DNA of 64,000 bases from Extensimonas vulgaris (GTDB lineage Bacteria; Pseudomonadota; Gammaproteobacteria; Burkholderiales; Burkholderiaceae_C), in the NCBI RefSeq assembly GCF_003337425.1, contig NZ_QPJU01000006.1, positions 62,001-126,000 of the forward strand, in the 5' to 3' direction. Positions 1 to 15,300 of this stretch are shown here, piece by piece. A program made the position numbers and the translations under genes. The notes beneath the pieces are model-generated. The model searched no databases and was not told the DNA's origin. It worked only from the letters and a program-made list of their open reading frames with translations. The number at the start of each line of letters is the position of its first letter. Position 1 is the stretch's first letter.

Positions 1-1011
1 AAGTTCCTCGACCCGCCCTCGCTCGTGGCGCTGATCCGTCGCAACCCGCCCACGGCGCTGCTCGCGCAGTGGCTCAACACGCCCGCGAATGCCGAGCTGC
101 TCGGGCGCCAGCTCGCGCGGCTCGCGCTCGCGGGGCTCGAGATGGTCGAAGACGCACAGGTGCAGCGCTTCATGCGCGCCGCGGCACGCACGCTGATCGG
201 CCAGATCGACCTCACACGCTCGATGGCCGCGGCGCTGCAGGCGCTCACGCACGAGGGCCGGCACCAGGCGCTGCTCGATGATCTGCTGGAACGCCTGGCG
301 CAGCTGTTGCGCTCCGAAGACACACGCGCCTTCATCGCCGCGAGCATCGTGCAATGGCTCAAGCGCGAACATCCGCTCAAGGAAAAGGTGCTGCCCAGCG
401 AATGGCTCAGCGACAAGGGCGCGAGTGCGATCGCGCACGCCGTGGAAAGCCTGCTCGGCGAAATCGCGCGCAACCCCGAACACCAGCTGCGCGACGCGCT
501 CGACGCGGCGCTGCAGCGCCTGATCGAGCGCCTGCAAAGCGACCCGGTGTGGGCGCGCAGGGGCGAAGAAATCCGCCGCTACCTGCAGACCGACCCCACG
601 GTGGGCGCGTACGTCGAGTCGCTGTGGGGCGGGCTGCGCGAACGCCTGCAGCGCGACTTGGCCGACGAGCAGTCGGCGCTCGTGCGCCGCATCGTCGCCA
701 TGGGCCAGTGGCTCGGGCGCGCGCTCGCGGGCGACGCGCTGCTGCGCGAGCGCCTCGACGCCCAGCTCGAACTCTGGGCCGTGCAATGGGCGCCCGAGGT
801 GTCCGAATTTTTCGCCCAGCACATCGAAGGCACCGTGCAGCGCTGGGACGCGCGCGAGATGGCGCAATTGCTGGAGCTGCACCTGGGGCCCGATTTGCAG
901 CACATCCGCATCAACGGCACGCTGGTGGGCGGGCTGATCGGCCTGCTGCTGTTCGCCCTGTCGCACGCCGGGGCGCTGTATGCGGCGGCGCGGGCGGCGT
1001 TGGGGGGATGA
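1..1011 (+). CDS. DUF445 family membrane protein, C-terminal part
   Basis: The reading frame is open from the first base of the window, so the true start lies upstream; an internal GTG at 25 is probably not the start. The visible part is long, charged and helical. It ends with the pattern typical of DUF445 proteins: a conserved segment (RWDAREMAQLLELHLGPDLQ), then a hydrophobic helix (GGLIGLLLFALSHAGALY) that should anchor the C-terminus in the inner membrane. No function is established for the family that I can apply here. Palindromic repeat A1 begins 28 bases after the stop, and transketolase follows on the same strand. Confidence 0.8.
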   Translation, partial: KFLDPPSLVALIRRNPPTALLAQWLNTPANAELLGRQLARLALAGLEMVEDAQVQRFMRAAARTLIGQIDLTRSMAAALQALTHEGRHQALLDDLLERLAQLLRSEDTRAFIAASIVQWLKREHPLKEKVLPSEWLSDKGASAIAHAVESLLGEIARNPEHQLRDALDAALQRLIERLQSDPVWARRGEEIRRYLQTDPTVGAYVESLWGGLRERLQRDLADEQSALVRRIVAMGQWLGRALAGDALLRERLDAQLELWAVQWAPEVSEFFAQHIEGTVQRWDAREMAQLLELHLGPDLQHIRINGTLVGGLIGLLLFALSHAGALYAAARAALGG

Positions 1012-1038
1012 GCAGCCCGGAACCCACTGTGGATGAAC

Positions 1039-1207
1039 CTAGCAGCCTGTCGGACTTTGGAATCGTCGGCTGCGAAAGCGCCGCAGCGGCCCATTTTTTA
1101 CCAGCTTCTTGCCCCATAGCACAACTATGGGGCTGCGAATCCGGCAAAAACTGGCCTCGCTGGGGCGCATTCTCGCTATCGACGCCCAAAGTCCGACAGG
1201 CTCCTAG
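1039..1207. repeat. Palindromic element family A, copy A1 (169 bp)
   Basis: The element begins with CTAGCAGCCTGTCGGACTTT and ends with the inverse of that sequence plus CTAG, with one mismatch in the outer 22 bases. The two halves remain imperfectly complementary to the centre, where a perfect 9-bp stem (GCCCCATAG / CTATGGGGC) encloses a 5-base loop, CACAA. The same 169-bp unit recurs at 36509-36677 with 11 substitutions and no gaps, and a shortened inverted copy lies at 62540-62628. There is no open reading frame of note, so this is a non-autonomous, MITE-like element. Confidence 0.85.
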
Positions 1208-1305
1208 CGGGTGAAGCCGGATTCCAGCACAAAGGGGTCTGCAGGAGCGCGCCGGTAAAATCGTCCGCTTTCGTTGACTTTGCCCCTTTTGGAGCCTCTC
1301 TTTCC

Positions 1306-3375
1306 ATGGCCAACTCCCCAGAACAACAACGCATGGCGAACGCGATCCGCGCCTTGGCCATGGATGCCGTACAGCAAGCCAACTCGGGCCACCCGGGCGC
1401 GCCCATGGGCATGGCCGAGATGGCGGTGGCCTTGTGGGGACAGCACCTGCGCCACAACCCCGCGAATCCGCGCTGGTTCGACCGCGACCGCTTCGTGCTC
1501 AGCAATGGCCACGCGTCCATGCTGCTGTATGCGCTGCTGCATCTCACGGGTTACGACCTGCCGCTAGAAGAGATCAAAAAATTCCGCCAGCTGCACAGCA
1601 AGACGCCGGGGCACCCCGAGGTGGGCGTGACGCCGGGCGTGGAGACCACCACGGGCCCGCTGGGCCAGGGCATCGCCAATGCCGTGGGCATGGCGCTGGC
1701 CGAAAAGCTGCTCGCGGCCGAGTTCAACCGTCCGGGGCACAGCGTGGTCGATCACCACACCTACGTCTTCCTCGGCGACGGCTGCATGATGGAAGGCATC
1801 AGCCACGAGGTCGCCGCGCTGGCCGGCGCCTGGAAGCTGGGCAAGCTGATCGCGCTCTACGACGACAACGGCATCAGCATCGACGGTGAGGTCACGCCCT
1901 GGTTCATCGACGACACGGCGCAGCGCTTTGCCGCCTACGGCTGGAACGTGCTGGGCCCCGTCGATGGGCACGACGTGCCGCAGGTGGCCGCAGCCATCGC
2001 CCAGGCGCGCGCGCAGTCGCTGCGGCCCACGCTCATCATCTGCAAGACGCACATCGGCAAGGGCTCGCCCAACCGCGTCGATACCGCCAAGGCGCACGGT
2101 GAGCCGCTGGGCGCCGAAGAGATCGCGCGCACGCGCGCCGCGCTCGGCTGGGACTACCCGCCCTTCACGATTCCGGCGGACGTCTATGCCCACTGGGACG
2201 CGAAACAGCGCGGCCAGGCCGCCGAGGCCGAGTGGGATCAGCGCTTTGCTGCCTATCGTGGTGCGTACCCCGCGCTCGCAACCGAGTTCACGCGCCGCAT
2301 GCACGGCGAATTGCCGGCGCACTTTGCCGAGCTGGTGCAGCGCACCGTCGCCGCGCTGCACGCCAAGGCCGAGACCGTGGCCACGCGCAAAGCCAGCCAG
2401 ATCGTGCTCGAAGCCTTCACCGCCGCGCTGCCCGAACTGCTCGGCGGCAGCGCCGACCTCACGGGCTCGAACCTCACCAACACCAGCCACACGCCCAACC
2501 TGCGCTTTGACGCGCAAGGCCAGGTGGTGCAGACCACGCTGGCAGATGGCCGCAGTGTGGGCGGGCGCCACATCAACTACGGCGTGCGCGAGTTCGGCAT
2601 GGCTGCGATCATGAACGGCATCGCGCTGCACGGCGGCTACATCCCTTACGGCGGCACCTTCCTGACTTTCAGCGACTACAGCCGCAACGCCGTGCGCATG
2701 GCTGCGCTGATGCACCAGCGCGTGATCCACGTGTTCACGCACGACTCCATCGGCCTGGGCGAAGACGGCCCCACGCACCAGCCCGTGGAGCACGCGGCCA
2801 GTCTGCGCCTGATCCCGCGCCTGGAAGTCTGGCGCCCCGCCGACACGGCCGAGACGGCCGTCGCCTGGGGCGCAGCGCTGGCGCAGCACGACCGGCCGAC
2901 GGCGCTGCTGCTGTCGCGCCAGAACCTTGCCTACGCGCCCAAGCGCAACTTGGGCGACATCCGCCGCGGCGCCTACGTGCTCAGCGAGCCGGCCGACGCG
3001 GGGCTCGATACGGCGGCCCAGGCGGTGCTGATCGCGACTGGCTCCGAAGTGCAACTCGCGCTCCAAGCGCAGCGCTTGCTTGCATCTAAAAACATAGCTG
3101 TTCGCGTTGTATCCATGCCGAGTACCACCGTTTTTGACCGTGAATCCATGGACTACAAGCTGTCCGTGCTGCCCGCGGGCATCCCGCGCGTCGCGGTCGA
3201 GATGGGCGTGACCGACGGCTGGTGGAAATACGGCTGCGCCGCCGTGCTCGGCATCGACCGCTTCGGTGAATCGGCCCCCGCGCCCGTGCTGCTGCAGCAT
3301 TTCGGCTTCACCGCGGAGAACCTCGGAGACGCGGTGCAGGCCGTGCTCGCGCGCCATGGCCAGGGGCAGCAATAG
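1306..3375 (+). CDS. tkt: Transketolase
   Basis: Thiamine-diphosphate enzyme that moves two-carbon units between ketose and aldose phosphates in the pentose phosphate pathway (and in the Calvin cycle where present). At 689 residues it is full length. The N-terminal domain carries the diphosphate/metal motif GDG near residue 157, followed by the NGISIDG segment; the central pyrimidine-binding domain (about 350-530) contains [16 protein letters not shown] ribosome site precedes the ATG. GAPDH follows 92 bases later on the same strand with no clear terminator between, so the two carbon-metabolism genes may be co-transcribed. An AT-rich patch near 3075-3105 encodes ASKNIAV and resembles a small dispersed repeat. 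Confidence 0.97.
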   Translation: MANSPEQQRMANAIRALAMDAVQQANSGHPGAPMGMAEMAVALWGQHLRHNPANPRWFDRDRFVLSNGHASMLLYALLHLTGYDLPLEEIKKFRQLHSKTPGHPEVGVTPGVETTTGPLGQGIANAVGMALAEKLLAAEFNRPGHSVVDHHTYVFLGDGCMMEGISHEVAALAGAWKLGKLIALYDDNGISIDGEVTPWFIDDTAQRFAAYGWNVLGPVDGHDVPQVAAAIAQARAQSLRPTLIICKTHIGKGSPNRVDTAKAHGEPLGAEEIARTRAALGWDYPPFTIPADVYAHWDAKQRGQAAEAEWDQRFAAYRGAYPALATEFTRRMHGELPAHFAELVQRTVAALHAKAETVATRKASQIVLEAFTAALPELLGGSADLTGSNLTNTSHTPNLRFDAQGQVVQTTLADGRSVGGRHINYGVREFGMAAIMNGIALHGGYIPYGGTFLTFSDYSRNAVRMAALMHQRVIHVFTHDSIGLGEDGPTHQPVEHAASLRLIPRLEVWRPADTAETAVAWGAALAQHDRPTALLLSRQNLAYAPKRNLGDIRRGAYVLSEPADAGLDTAAQAVLIATGSEVQLALQAQRLLASKNIAVRVVSMPSTTVFDRESMDYKLSVLPAGIPRVAVEMGVTDGWWKYGCAAVLGIDRFGESAPAPVLLQHFGFTAENLGDAVQAVLARHGQGQQ

Positions 3376-3464
3376 GATAAAAACGCAAACTGGTACCCAC
3401 GAGGGAGCCCGCGCGGGCGCAAGCTCGCACATCCACAATTTCACAAGCAACCTGGAGAGACTGA

Positions 3465-4469
<1,005 letters not shown>

Positions 4470-4551
4470 GCTGCCCAGAAACGCCAAAGAGCGCCGGCAT
4501 GTGCGCTGCCGGCGCGTGCGCAGCCCGTCAGTGTCAGACAGGCTGCCGAGC

Positions 4552-4583
4552 CCACCCGCTGCGCATGCGCGGGTGGTTTTTTT
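4552..4583. terminator. Intrinsic terminator after gap
   Basis: A CCACCCGC / GCGGGTGG stem is followed by seven T residues. It lies between gap (+) and the hibernation-factor gene (-), which are convergent, and mainly serves gap. Confidence 0.8.
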
Positions 4584-4586
4584 ACG

Positions 4587-4937
4587 TCACTCGCCCACGC
4601 CTTGCGTGCGGATGGTGTCGTGACCGTGCTTGTCCTTGGCGCGGCCCAGGTCCGAGTCGAGCGCATGGATCAGCTTGTCGGCCGCTTTGGCGAGCGCCTC
4701 GGCCACTTTCTCGGCCTCGGCCGTCACGGCCACGGGCGGGCGGCCGGCGACGCGCGCTTCGAGGCGGCAGCGTTTGTCGTTGCCGCCTTTGATGCTGTTT
4801 TCGTCGGCGAGGAAAACTTCCACGCGCGTCAGGTGCTCGCGAAAGCGCGCGAGGCGGTCTTGAATCTCGCGCTGCGCCCATTCGGCCAGCGATTCGCCGC
4901 CATGGATTTTGTCGTCGGTGTGGACTTGCACTTGCAT
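4587..4937 (-). CDS. HPF/RaiA-family ribosome-associated protein
   Basis: Small protein (116 residues) of the sigma-54 modulation / S30EA family, whose members bind the 30S subunit and promote ribosome hibernation. The sequence has the expected beta-alpha-beta-beta-beta-alpha layout: MQVQVHTDDKIHGG, a helix rich in REIQDRLARF, strands including VEVFLADENS and RCRLEARV, and a helix ending KAADKLIHALD. I chose the ATG at 4937 because AGGAAA sits just upstream; an in-frame ATG at 5018 would add 27 low-complexity residues. It is the short family form, not linked to rpoN here. Confidence 0.8.
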   Translation of the reverse strand: MQVQVHTDDKIHGGESLAEWAQREIQDRLARFREHLTRVEVFLADENSIKGGNDKRCRLEARVAGRPPVAVTAEAEKVAEALAKAADKLIHALDSDLGRAKDKHGHDTIRTQGVGE

Positions 4938-5128
4938 GTGGATTTCCTTTCTGGGTTTATGGGCCGGCGCGGCGGCTGCCGCTTTCTCTTTACATGGGGC
5001 CGGCCCATGGCAAAACAAACGGCGCCAGGCGTTCGACAGTGAAGTGAACCGCCGGGCGCACCCCCCGATTGTCGCAGGTGCACAGCGGCGGCCCTACAAT
5101 GCGCGCCTTCAGCCACTGGATAAACACC

Positions 5129-5515
5129 ATGCAACGCTGTGATTTCCCCCGTCGTCTCCGTGCTGCGCGCCCTGGCGCCTGGAGCCTGGTGCTCGCTGCC
5201 GCCTTGTGCGCACCGCCGCTGTGGGCGCAACAGGTGCCGTTTGGCCTTGGCAATGTGCGCAACTTCCCCGAGGCCGCGCTGCGCGGCAAGCTCGCCGTCT
5301 TGAGCACCGTCGATGCCGAGCTCAACGGCCGCGCCATCCGTATGGCGCCGGGCATGCGCCTGTTCAGTCCGCAAAACAGCCTGGTCATGCTGCACACCGT
5401 GATCGGCCAGAGCTTCAAGGTCAACTACGTGATCGAGCCTTCCACGGGCATGCTGCTCACGGCCTGGATACTGACCGAAGCCGAGGCCGCGCAGCCGCGC
5501 CCGGCCGCCAAATAA
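5129..5515 (+). CDS. Small exported protein of unknown function
   Basis: I do not recognise a named family. The 128 residues begin with a basic stretch, then a hydrophobic core ([16 protein letters not shown]) and a likely cleavage site before QQ, so the protein should reach the periplasm. The mature part (about 95 residues) looks like small beta-rich domains and contains FSPQNSLVM. An in-frame start at 5069 exists, but the ATG at 5129 places the signal peptide correctly. It lies alone between a minus-strand gene and miaB. Confidence 0.6.
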   Translation: MQRCDFPRRLRAARPGAWSLVLAAALCAPPLWAQQVPFGLGNVRNFPEAALRGKLAVLSTVDAELNGRAIRMAPGMRLFSPQNSLVMLHTVIGQSFKVNYVIEPSTGMLLTAWILTEAEAAQPRPAAK

Positions 5516-5637
5516 GCCCCCGTCCGCGCATCGCGCCGCGCCGTGCGGCCGATGTGCCTGCAGCAGCGCCCCGTGCGGGCGCAGTTTGTCGTTTTCCATC
5601 TGCCGTTTTCCACCGCTTCCCTATCCCCAATCGCGCC

Positions 5638-6969
5638 ATGCCCAAAAAAGTCTTCATCAAAACCTTCGGCTGCCAGATGAACGAGTACGACTCGGACAAG
5701 ATGCTCGACGTGCTGCGCGCCGCCGCGGGCTACGAGCCCACGCAGGAGCCCGAAGAGGCCGACCTGATCCTGTTCAACACCTGCTCGGTGCGCGAAAAGG
5801 CGCAGGAAAAGGTGTTCAGCGACCTGGGGCGCTTGCGGCACCTCAAGGCGCGCGGCGTGCAGATCGGCGTGGGCGGCTGCGTGGCCAGCCAGGAGGGCGA
5901 GGAGATCATCGCGCGCGCCCCGTACGTTGACATCGTTTTCGGCCCGCAGACCTTGCACCGCCTGCCAGAGCTGCTCGCACAGCGAGAGCGCCAAAACCGC
6001 CCACAAGTGGACATCAGCTTTCCCGAGATCGAAAAGTTCGACCACCTGCCGCCCGCGCGCGTCGAGGGCCCGAGCGCCTTCGTCTCGATCATGGAAGGCT
6101 GCAGCAAATACTGCAGCTACTGCGTCGTGCCGTACACGCGCGGCGAGGAGGTCTCGCGCCCGCTCGACGACGTGCTCGTCGAGATCGCGGGCCTGGCCGA
6201 CCAGGGCGTGAAGGAGGTCACGTTGCTGGGCCAGAACGTGAACGCCTACCGCGGCGCGATGGGGGGCAGCGCCGAGATCGCGGACTTTGCCCTGCTGCTC
6301 GAGTACGTGGCCGAGATTCCGGGCATAGAGCGCATCCGCTACACCACCAGCCACCCCAACGAGTTCACGCCGCGGCTGATCGAAGCCTACGCGCGCATCC
6401 CCAAGCTCGTGAGCCATCTGCACCTGCCCGTGCAGCACGGCAGCGACCGCATCCTCATGGCCATGAAGCGCGGCTACACCGCCATGGAATACAAAAGCAC
6501 GGTGCGCAAGCTGCGTGCAATCCGCCCCGAGCTATCGCTCGCCAGCGACTTCATCGTCGGCTTCCCGGGCGAGACCGAGGAAGATTTTGCGCGCCTCATG
6601 CGCCTCGTGGAGGAGCTTCAGTTCGACAACAGCTTCAGCTTCATCTTCAGCCCGCGCCCCGGCACGCCCGCGGCCAGCCTGCACGACGACACGCCGCAGG
6701 AGGTCAAGCTGCGCCGCCTGCAAACGCTGCAGGCCACCATCAATGCGCACATCCAGCGCATCAGCGCGAGCCGCGTCGGCACGGTGCAGCGCGTGCTCGT
6801 CGAAGGCCGCTCCAAGCGCGACGCGAGCGAGCTCATGGGCCGCACCGAATGCAACCGCGTGGTCAACTTTCCGGGGCCGGCGCGCCTCGTCGGGCAGATG
6901 GTGGACGTGCGCATCACCGAGGCCAAGACCTACACACTGCGCGGCGAGGTGCTGGTGCGCGGGGACTGA
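5638..6969 (+). CDS. miaB: tRNA-2-methylthio-N6-dimethylallyladenosine synthase
   Basis: Radical-SAM methylthiotransferase that adds the methylthio group to i6A37 of tRNAs reading UNN codons. The 443 residues show the three family parts. The N-terminal UPF0004 domain carries iron-sulfur cysteines C12 and C49 plus a third in GGCVASQEG. The radical-SAM domain has CSKYCSYC (C155, C159, C162), and a C-terminal TRAM domain covers roughly the last 65 residues. The ATG at 5638 gives the canonical [15 protein letters not shown] start; the longer upstream frame is not supported. It is convergent with ssb. Confidence 0.96.
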   Translation: MPKKVFIKTFGCQMNEYDSDKMLDVLRAAAGYEPTQEPEEADLILFNTCSVREKAQEKVFSDLGRLRHLKARGVQIGVGGCVASQEGEEIIARAPYVDIVFGPQTLHRLPELLAQRERQNRPQVDISFPEIEKFDHLPPARVEGPSAFVSIMEGCSKYCSYCVVPYTRGEEVSRPLDDVLVEIAGLADQGVKEVTLLGQNVNAYRGAMGGSAEIADFALLLEYVAEIPGIERIRYTTSHPNEFTPRLIEAYARIPKLVSHLHLPVQHGSDRILMAMKRGYTAMEYKSTVRKLRAIRPELSLASDFIVGFPGETEEDFARLMRLVEELQFDNSFSFIFSPRPGTPAASLHDDTPQEVKLRRLQTLQATINAHIQRISASRVGTVQRVLVEGRSKRDASELMGRTECNRVVNFPGPARLVGQMVDVRITEAKTYTLRGEVLVRGD

Positions 6970-7003
6970 AGCAGAGTTTCCGCCCGCAGCGCAGGGCAGG
7001 GCT

Positions 7004-7534
7004 TCAGAATGGAATGTCGTCGTCCATGTCGTCGAAGCCCGATGAGGCCGGCGCCGCCGGGGCCATGGGCGCGGCGGGCGCAGGGGAAGCGGGGCGCGCT
7101 GCCGGACGGGCGGGCGGCGGGCTGGCGCGGCGCGGCGCGCTGTCGTAGCCGCCACCTTCGTCGTAACCGCCCTGGGATGCACCCTGGCCACCCATGCCTT
7201 GGCGGCTGCCGAGCATCTGCATCTGGTCGGCGCGGATTTCGGTGCTGTAGCGCTCCACGCCCGACTGGTCCGTCCACTTGCGCGTGCGCAAGGAGCCTTC
7301 CACATAGACCTGCGAGCCTTTGCGCAGGTACTGGCCCACGATTTCGGCCAGGCGCCCGGTGAAGACCACGCGGTGCCATTCGGTGGCCTCGCGCATTTCG
7401 CCGCTTTGCTTGTCGCGCCACTTGTCGGTCGTGGCGATGGTGACGTTGGCCAGCTGGTCGCCGTTCGGAAAGGTGCGCATTTCAGGGTCACGGCCCAGGT
7501 TGCCGACGAGGATGACTTTGTTCACGGATGCCAT
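7004..7534 (-). CDS. ssb: Single-stranded DNA-binding protein
   Basis: Essential replication and repair protein that coats single-stranded DNA as a tetramer. The 176 residues hold an OB fold (about 1-110, beginning [20 protein letters not shown]). A Gly/Gln/Ala/Pro-rich linker follows, then the acidic tip DDMDDDIPF, which docks partner proteins such as exonuclease I and RecO. The gene lies downstream of an MFS permease gene on the same strand, with uvrA divergent from that pair. Confidence 0.97.
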   Translation of the reverse strand: MASVNKVILVGNLGRDPEMRTFPNGDQLANVTIATTDKWRDKQSGEMREATEWHRVVFTGRLAEIVGQYLRKGSQVYVEGSLRTRKWTDQSGVERYSTEIRADQMQMLGSRQGMGGQGASQGGYDEGGGYDSAPRRASPPPARPAARPASPAPAAPMAPAAPASSGFDDMDDDIPF

Positions 7535-7675
7535 GTTGTTTTACCTTGATGGGGGTGGGCGCGCCATGCGCGGCGCGCCGGGCGCCTGATTGTGCCGCAA
7601 CGCGGGCTTTTGCCGACGCATCGAGACTACCGGCAAGGCGGCAGCAGGGACGGCAGGGCAATGGGCAGGGCGTTC

Positions 7676-8875
7676 TCAGTGGGGCGCCGGCGCGCTGCGC
7701 CCCACGGGCTGCAGCGGCCAGGTCAGCGCGAGCCACAGCGCCGTGAGCGTGGCGGTCGCGGCGAACAGGCCCGGCGCGCCGGCCCAGCGTACCAGGGCGC
7801 CGCCCAGCGCCCCGCCGGCGAACAGGCCCAGCGACTGCATGGTGTTGTAGCTGCCCAGCGCGGCGCCGCGCAGCTGCGCCGGCGCCATGCGCGAAACCAG
7901 GCTGGGCTGCGTGGCTTCGAGCGCGTTGAAGCCGCAAAAGAACACGAACAGTAGCGGCGCGAGCAGCCACAGCGTGGCGTGCCAGCCGCTCGCCGCGAGC
8001 AGCCCCAGCGCCGCTTGCACGAGCAGCACGCACCCAATCGCCCCGAGCAGCGCCGCGCGCAGCCGCCCGCGCCGCTCGAGCGCGAACAGCCCGCCCATCG
8101 CGAGGAAGGACAGCGCCACGGCGGGCAGGTAGACCTCCCAGTGCTGCGCCTTGGGCAGGCCGGCTTGCACCAGCATCGCGGGCACGGCCATCCACATGCA
8201 CAGCTGCACCGTGTGCAGCGCGAATACGCCGAAATTCAGGCGCAGCAGGTCGGGGTGCGTCCACACATCGGCCAGGCGGCCCTGCCCTTTGCCAGTGGCG
8301 GCTTCTGCATGCTGCGCGGGCTCGGGCGGCACCCACCACAGCACCACGGCCACGCCCGCGAGCGCGAGCGCGCAGGTCAGGCCGAACAGGCCCGCAAGAC
8401 CGATGCGCGCGGCCAGCGCAGGCGCCGCCACGAGCGCGATGGCAAACATCAAGCCTATGCTGCCGCCCACGAGCGCCATGGCCTTGGTGCGCACGCCGTC
8501 GCGCGTCTGGTCGGCCAGCAACGCCGTGACGGCTGCCGACACCGCGCCTGCACCCTGCAAGGCACGGCCCGCGAGCACGCCCGTGAGCGTGTGCGCGAGC
8601 GCGGCGAGCAGGCTGCCCGCGGCGAACACCAGCAGCCCCGCGACGATCACGCGTTTGCGCCCCCAGCGGTCCGAGGCCATGCCCAGCGGCAGCTGAAACA
8701 CCGCCTGTGTGAGCCCATACATGCCCATGGCCAGGCCCACCAACGCCGGATCGTCGCCGCCGGGGTACTTGCGCGCTTCGAGCGCGAACACCGGCAGCAC
8801 GAGGAACAGGCCCAGCATGCGCAGCGCAAAGATCAGCGCGAGCGACACGCTCGCGCGTCGCTCGAGCGCCGTCAT
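7676..8875 (-). CDS. MFS transporter, 12-helix drug/metabolite type
   Basis: Inner-membrane secondary transporter of 399 residues with the hydrophobic spacing of a 12-helix major-facilitator protein. The family motif between helices 2 and 3 reads [12 protein letters not shown], and the first helix contains [16 protein letters not shown], a pattern I associate with the YajR-like drug-proton group. The substrate cannot be inferred. The ATG at 8875 is chosen because the upstream extension to 9028 is low-complexity and overlaps the promoter region of divergent uvrA. Confidence 0.85.
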   Translation of the reverse strand: MTALERRASVSLALIFALRMLGLFLVLPVFALEARKYPGGDDPALVGLAMGMYGLTQAVFQLPLGMASDRWGRKRVIVAGLLVFAAGSLLAALAHTLTGVLAGRALQGAGAVSAAVTALLADQTRDGVRTKAMALVGGSIGLMFAIALVAAPALAARIGLAGLFGLTCALALAGVAVVLWWVPPEPAQHAEAATGKGQGRLADVWTHPDLLRLNFGVFALHTVQLCMWMAVPAMLVQAGLPKAQHWEVYLPAVALSFLAMGGLFALERRGRLRAALLGAIGCVLLVQAALGLLAASGWHATLWLLAPLLFVFFCGFNALEATQPSLVSRMAPAQLRGAALGSYNTMQSLGLFAGGALGGALVRWAGAPGLFAATATLTALWLALTWPLQPVGRSAPAPH

Positions 8876-9132
8876 GGTGGTGGCAGGGTCTTTCGGCCGC
8901 GCCGCAGCGGGCGCAGAGCGGGAGCGGGAAGTGGTGGACGAGGGCACGATGGGTTCTGGCTTGCAAAAACGGAGCGCAAAAAACAAGGCGCTGGGCGGGC
9001 GCGGCAGCGCCAGCGAAACGGGCTGCAAGCGCGCGCCCGGATTGTGCGCCTATCGGCGTCAGTGTGCGTCCGCGGCCGGAAGTTCCTCGGCGCGTGCCAC
9101 GGAGCTGGCAAACGCCAGAGCGCCTCACTATC

Positions 9133-12288
<3,156 letters not shown>

Positions 12289-12303
12289 CTTTGAATTTGA
12301 TAT

Positions 12304-12484
12304 GAACCCAGATTGTCCATTAGGCGGTGCTGCGCACCTACGCGGGCGTTGGCGGACGTCTGCCGGTCATTTTGGCCGCGGCTTCGGCGTCCATGGCACC
12401 GGCCATGGACTTCTCACCCGCGACCAAACTGCCACGCCAGCCGCCTCGCCACCATCCCGCGTCCTAACGAACAATCTGGGATGA
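12304..12484. repeat. Inverted-repeat element family C, copy C1
   Basis: This element of about 181 bp fills most of the uvrA-SDR gap. The left end is GAACCCAGATTGTCCATTAG and the right end is the imperfect inverse (CCTAACGAACAATCTGGGAT). The middle contains a hairpin with GTCCATGG / CCATGGAC arms. Related ends occur at 36678-36812 and 55587-55824. It carries no gene, and its terminal repeats suggest a non-autonomous mobile element. Confidence 0.75.
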
Positions 12485-12563
12485 AATCGGCTTCTAACGC
12501 TTATGAAATAAGCGCAAGCAGCTATTTTTAGAGAAGCATCGCAAGAGCAAAAAGGAGGCAGGC

Positions 12564-13361
12564 ATGGATCTCGGACTCGAAGGCAAGGTGGCGCTGGTCA
12601 CGGGCAGCGAGCGCGGCACCGGCAGTGTGATCGCGCAGCGGCTCGCCGAAGAAGGCGCCACCGTGATCGCGCATGGCTTTGCGCAAGACAGCGCCGAGCC
12701 CTTGCGTGCGCAGGGCGTGCGGCACACCGTCTGGGGCGACCTGTGCAGCGACGCGGGCGCAGCGCAGGTAGCGCAGCAGGCGCTGGCCGCCGCGGGGCGC
12801 GTGGACATCCTCGTGAACAACTACGGCACGGCCTCGGACGCGCGCTGGAGCGAGGCCGAGACCGCCGTCTGGCTCGACATGTACGAAAAAAACGTGCTCG
12901 CTGCGGTGCGCCTGATCCGCCTGCTCACGCCGCAGATGCGTGAGCGTGGCTGGGGGCGCGTGATCCAGCTCGGCACCATTGGCTCGACCCAACCCAACCC
13001 GCTGCGCCCTGCCTACTACGCTGCCAAGAGCGCGCTCGCAAGCATCGCCGTGACGCTCTCGCAGGAGCTCGCCCAGACCGGCATCACCGTGAATACGGTA
13101 TCGCCCGGCTACATCCGCACGCCCGAAGTCGAGGCGGCCTTCCGCGCCAAGGCCCGCCGTGCGGGCTGGGCGGAGGCGCAGGGTGACTGGGCGAGCATCG
13201 AAGCGCGCATCGTCGCTCAGCGCTTTCCCAACCCCGTCGGCCGCATCGCCACGCGCGAAGAGGTGGCCGACCTCGTGTGCTTCGTCGCGAGCACGCGCGC
13301 AGCCTTCATCAACGGGCAAAACCTGCGCATCGACGGCGGCGCGCTCGGGCTGGTGCAATAG
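12564..13361 (+). CDS. Short-chain dehydrogenase/reductase
   Basis: NAD(P)-dependent oxidoreductase of the classical SDR family, 265 residues. Seen in order: cofactor motif TGSERGTG (about 14-21), the NNYG variant of NNAG, a serine in GTIGSTQP and the catalytic YYAAK. The segment [16 protein letters not shown] follows, and the C-terminus has [11 protein letters not shown]. The second Gly region and the tyrosine of the usual NNAG motif are atypical but plausible. AGGAGG lies just upstream of the ATG. The substrate is unknown. Confidence 0.88.
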   Translation: MDLGLEGKVALVTGSERGTGSVIAQRLAEEGATVIAHGFAQDSAEPLRAQGVRHTVWGDLCSDAGAAQVAQQALAAAGRVDILVNNYGTASDARWSEAETAVWLDMYEKNVLAAVRLIRLLTPQMRERGWGRVIQLGTIGSTQPNPLRPAYYAAKSALASIAVTLSQELAQTGITVNTVSPGYIRTPEVEAAFRAKARRAGWAEAQGDWASIEARIVAQRFPNPVGRIATREEVADLVCFVASTRAAFINGQNLRIDGGALGLVQ

Positions 13362-13431
13362 CGATGCACGGGCCGCAGGGGCCCGCGTGCGCCGAGCGGC
13401 AAAATGTCGCTGTCTGCCGCACAATGTATGC

Positions 13432-14472
13432 ATGACTACGCTGCATTGTCCCCCTCTTTCCATGCTCGATTTGGTGCCCGTGCGTGAGGGCGCCACCATC
13501 GCCGACGCGCTGCGCTTAGCCCTGCAGACGGCCCGGCACGCCGAACGGCTGGGCTTTGTGCGCTACTGGCTTGCCGAGCACCACAACATCGACGGCATCG
13601 CGAGCTCGGCCACCGCCGTGCTCGTGGGCTATATCGCGGGTGGCACCGAGCGCATCCGCGTCGGCTCGGGCGGCATCATGCTGCCCAACCACGCGCCGCT
13701 GGTCGTGGCCGAGGCCTTCGGCACGCTGGCCGAGCTCTACCCCGGCCGTATCGACCTGGGCCTGGGCCGCGCCCCTGGCACCGACCCCGCCACCATGCGC
13801 GCCCTGCGCCGCGACCGCGTCGAAACCGTGGAAGACTTCCCGCGCGACGTGGCCGAGCTGCAGCGCCTGCTCGCGCCACCCGCGCCAGGCCAGCGCATCG
13901 TCGCCACGCCCGGTGCGGGCACGAACGTGCCGATCTGGCTGCTCGGCTCCAGCCTGTTTTCGGCGCAGCTCGCGGCCGAGCGTGGTCTGCCGTATGCGTT
14001 TGCCTCGCACTTCGCGCCGCGCCTGCTGCACGAGGCCATCGCCTTGTATCGGCAGCAGTTCCGCCCCTCGGCGGTGCTCGCCAAGCCTTATGTGATGATT
14101 GGGGTGCCCTTGATCGCCGCACCCACCGACGCCGAGGCTGAGTACCTTGCGAGCAGCATGTACCAACGCGTGCTCGGCATCCTGCGCGGCGAGCGCCTGC
14201 GCCTGCAGCCGCCGCAAGAAAACTTCATGGCGCGCCTGCACCCGCAGGAGCGTGCGGCGATCCAGGACTTTTTGGCTGCCGCCGTCATCGGCAGCCCCGA
14301 GACCATACGCCGCGGCTTCGCGCAGCTCGCGCAGAGCACACAGGCCGACGAGTTCATCCTCACCTGCGACATCTACGACCCCGCGCTGCGCCTGCGCTCG
14401 CTCGACATCGCTGCGCAGGTGCGCGACGAGATGAACGGCGCAGCCGCGCCGAGCGCTCAGCGCGCCAAATAA
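13432..14472 (+). CDS. LLM-class flavin-dependent oxidoreductase
   Basis: Member of the bacterial-luciferase-like TIM-barrel family, 346 residues. The features are the YhbW-type opening ([12 protein letters not shown]), [11 protein letters not shown] near the active site, [20 protein letters not shown] for flavin binding, and [13 protein letters not shown]. Proteins of this group use reduced FMN and oxygen, but the substrate is not known. I chose the ATG at 13432 because it gives the standard N-terminus; the frame is open further upstream without meaning. Its last 16 bases overlap the 3' end of the convergent SDR gene. Confidence 0.88.
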   Translation: MTTLHCPPLSMLDLVPVREGATIADALRLALQTARHAERLGFVRYWLAEHHNIDGIASSATAVLVGYIAGGTERIRVGSGGIMLPNHAPLVVAEAFGTLAELYPGRIDLGLGRAPGTDPATMRALRRDRVETVEDFPRDVAELQRLLAPPAPGQRIVATPGAGTNVPIWLLGSSLFSAQLAAERGLPYAFASHFAPRLLHEAIALYRQQFRPSAVLAKPYVMIGVPLIAAPTDAEAEYLASSMYQRVLGILRGERLRLQPPQENFMARLHPQERAAIQDFLAAAVIGSPETIRRGFAQLAQSTQADEFILTCDIYDPALRLRSLDIAAQVRDEMNGAAAPSAQRAK

Positions 14473-15206
14473 CCGCCGTCTATGGGGTAATAAGCGCCGG
14501 TGACGAACGAGGCGCGCTGGCTTGCGAGCCAGGTCACGAGCTCGGCCACTTCTTCGGCGCGGCCCAGGCGCCCTATGGGGTGCGCGGCGATGAGCATGGC
14601 GTTCGTGGCCGGGTCGTCCTCGAACTTGCCGATCATGGGCGTGTGGATGAAGCCCGGCCCGACGGCGTTCACGCGCACGCCCTGCGCACTGTATTCGAGC
14701 GCCGCCGTCTGCGTGAGCCCGACCACGCCATGCTTGGCCGCCGTGTAGGCCGCAGAGCCCGCAAAGCCCACCGCGCCCAGAATCGAGGCCATGTTGACGA
14801 TGGCGCCGCCACCGCTTTGCAGCATGGCCGGGATCTGGTACTTCATGCCATAGAACACGCCCGAGAGGTTGATGCCCAGCACGCGCGCCCAGTCGTCCAG
14901 CGGGTATTCGGCCAGTGGCATGCTGGCACCACTCACCCCCGCGTTGTTGCAGGCCACGTCGAGGCGGCCGAAATGCGTCATGGTCTGTTCGACCAGGGCG
15001 CGGCAGTCCTCGGGTCGGCTCACGTCGGCGGCGACGAACAGCGCCTCCCGACCCCAGGCGCGCGCCTGCAACGCGGTTTCTTCGCCGCCGGCCACGTTCA
15101 TGTCCGACACCACGACGCGCGCGCCCTCGCGCGCCCAGGCGAGCGCGATGGCCCGTCCAATGCCCGACGATGCGCCCGTCACCAAAGCCACTTTGTCCTT
15201 CAGCAT
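14457..15206 (-). CDS. Short-chain dehydrogenase/reductase (FabG-like)
   Basis: Classical SDR of 249 residues with a complete motif set: TGASSGIG at about 10-17, NNAG in CNNAGVSG, catalytic YTAAK, and C-terminal [10 protein letters not shown]. The overall pattern resembles 3-oxoacyl-ACP reductase and related alcohol dehydrogenases, but the substrate cannot be read from sequence. AAGGAG precedes the ATG at 15206. The 3' end overlaps the convergent LLM oxidoreductase gene by 16 bases. dprA lies upstream on the same strand. Confidence 0.9.
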   Translation of the reverse strand: MLKDKVALVTGASSGIGRAIALAWAREGARVVVSDMNVAGGEETALQARAWGREALFVAADVSRPEDCRALVEQTMTHFGRLDVACNNAGVSGASMPLAEYPLDDWARVLGINLSGVFYGMKYQIPAMLQSGGGAIVNMASILGAVGFAGSAAYTAAKHGVVGLTQTAALEYSAQGVRVNAVGPGFIHTPMIGKFEDDPATNAMLIAAHPIGRLGRAEEVAELVTWLASQRASFVTGAYYPIDGGYLAR

Positions 15207-15300
15207 GTTGTGCTCCTTGCTGTGTGCAGCACCCGCAGCCCCGCGCCGCAGGCCGGTGGCCATTGTGTCCCCGCGGCGTGACGGCGTGCGCGGCCCCGGC

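Noticed and set aside
1564-3450. Minus-strand open frame of 628 codons opposite transketolase
   Set aside because: Antisense shadow without ribosome site or domain; His/Val/Gly-rich composition typical of reversed high-G+C genes.
4470-4551. Possible small RNA after gap
   Set aside because: A GC-rich hairpin is present but no promoter is visible; it is more simply the transcript end of gap.
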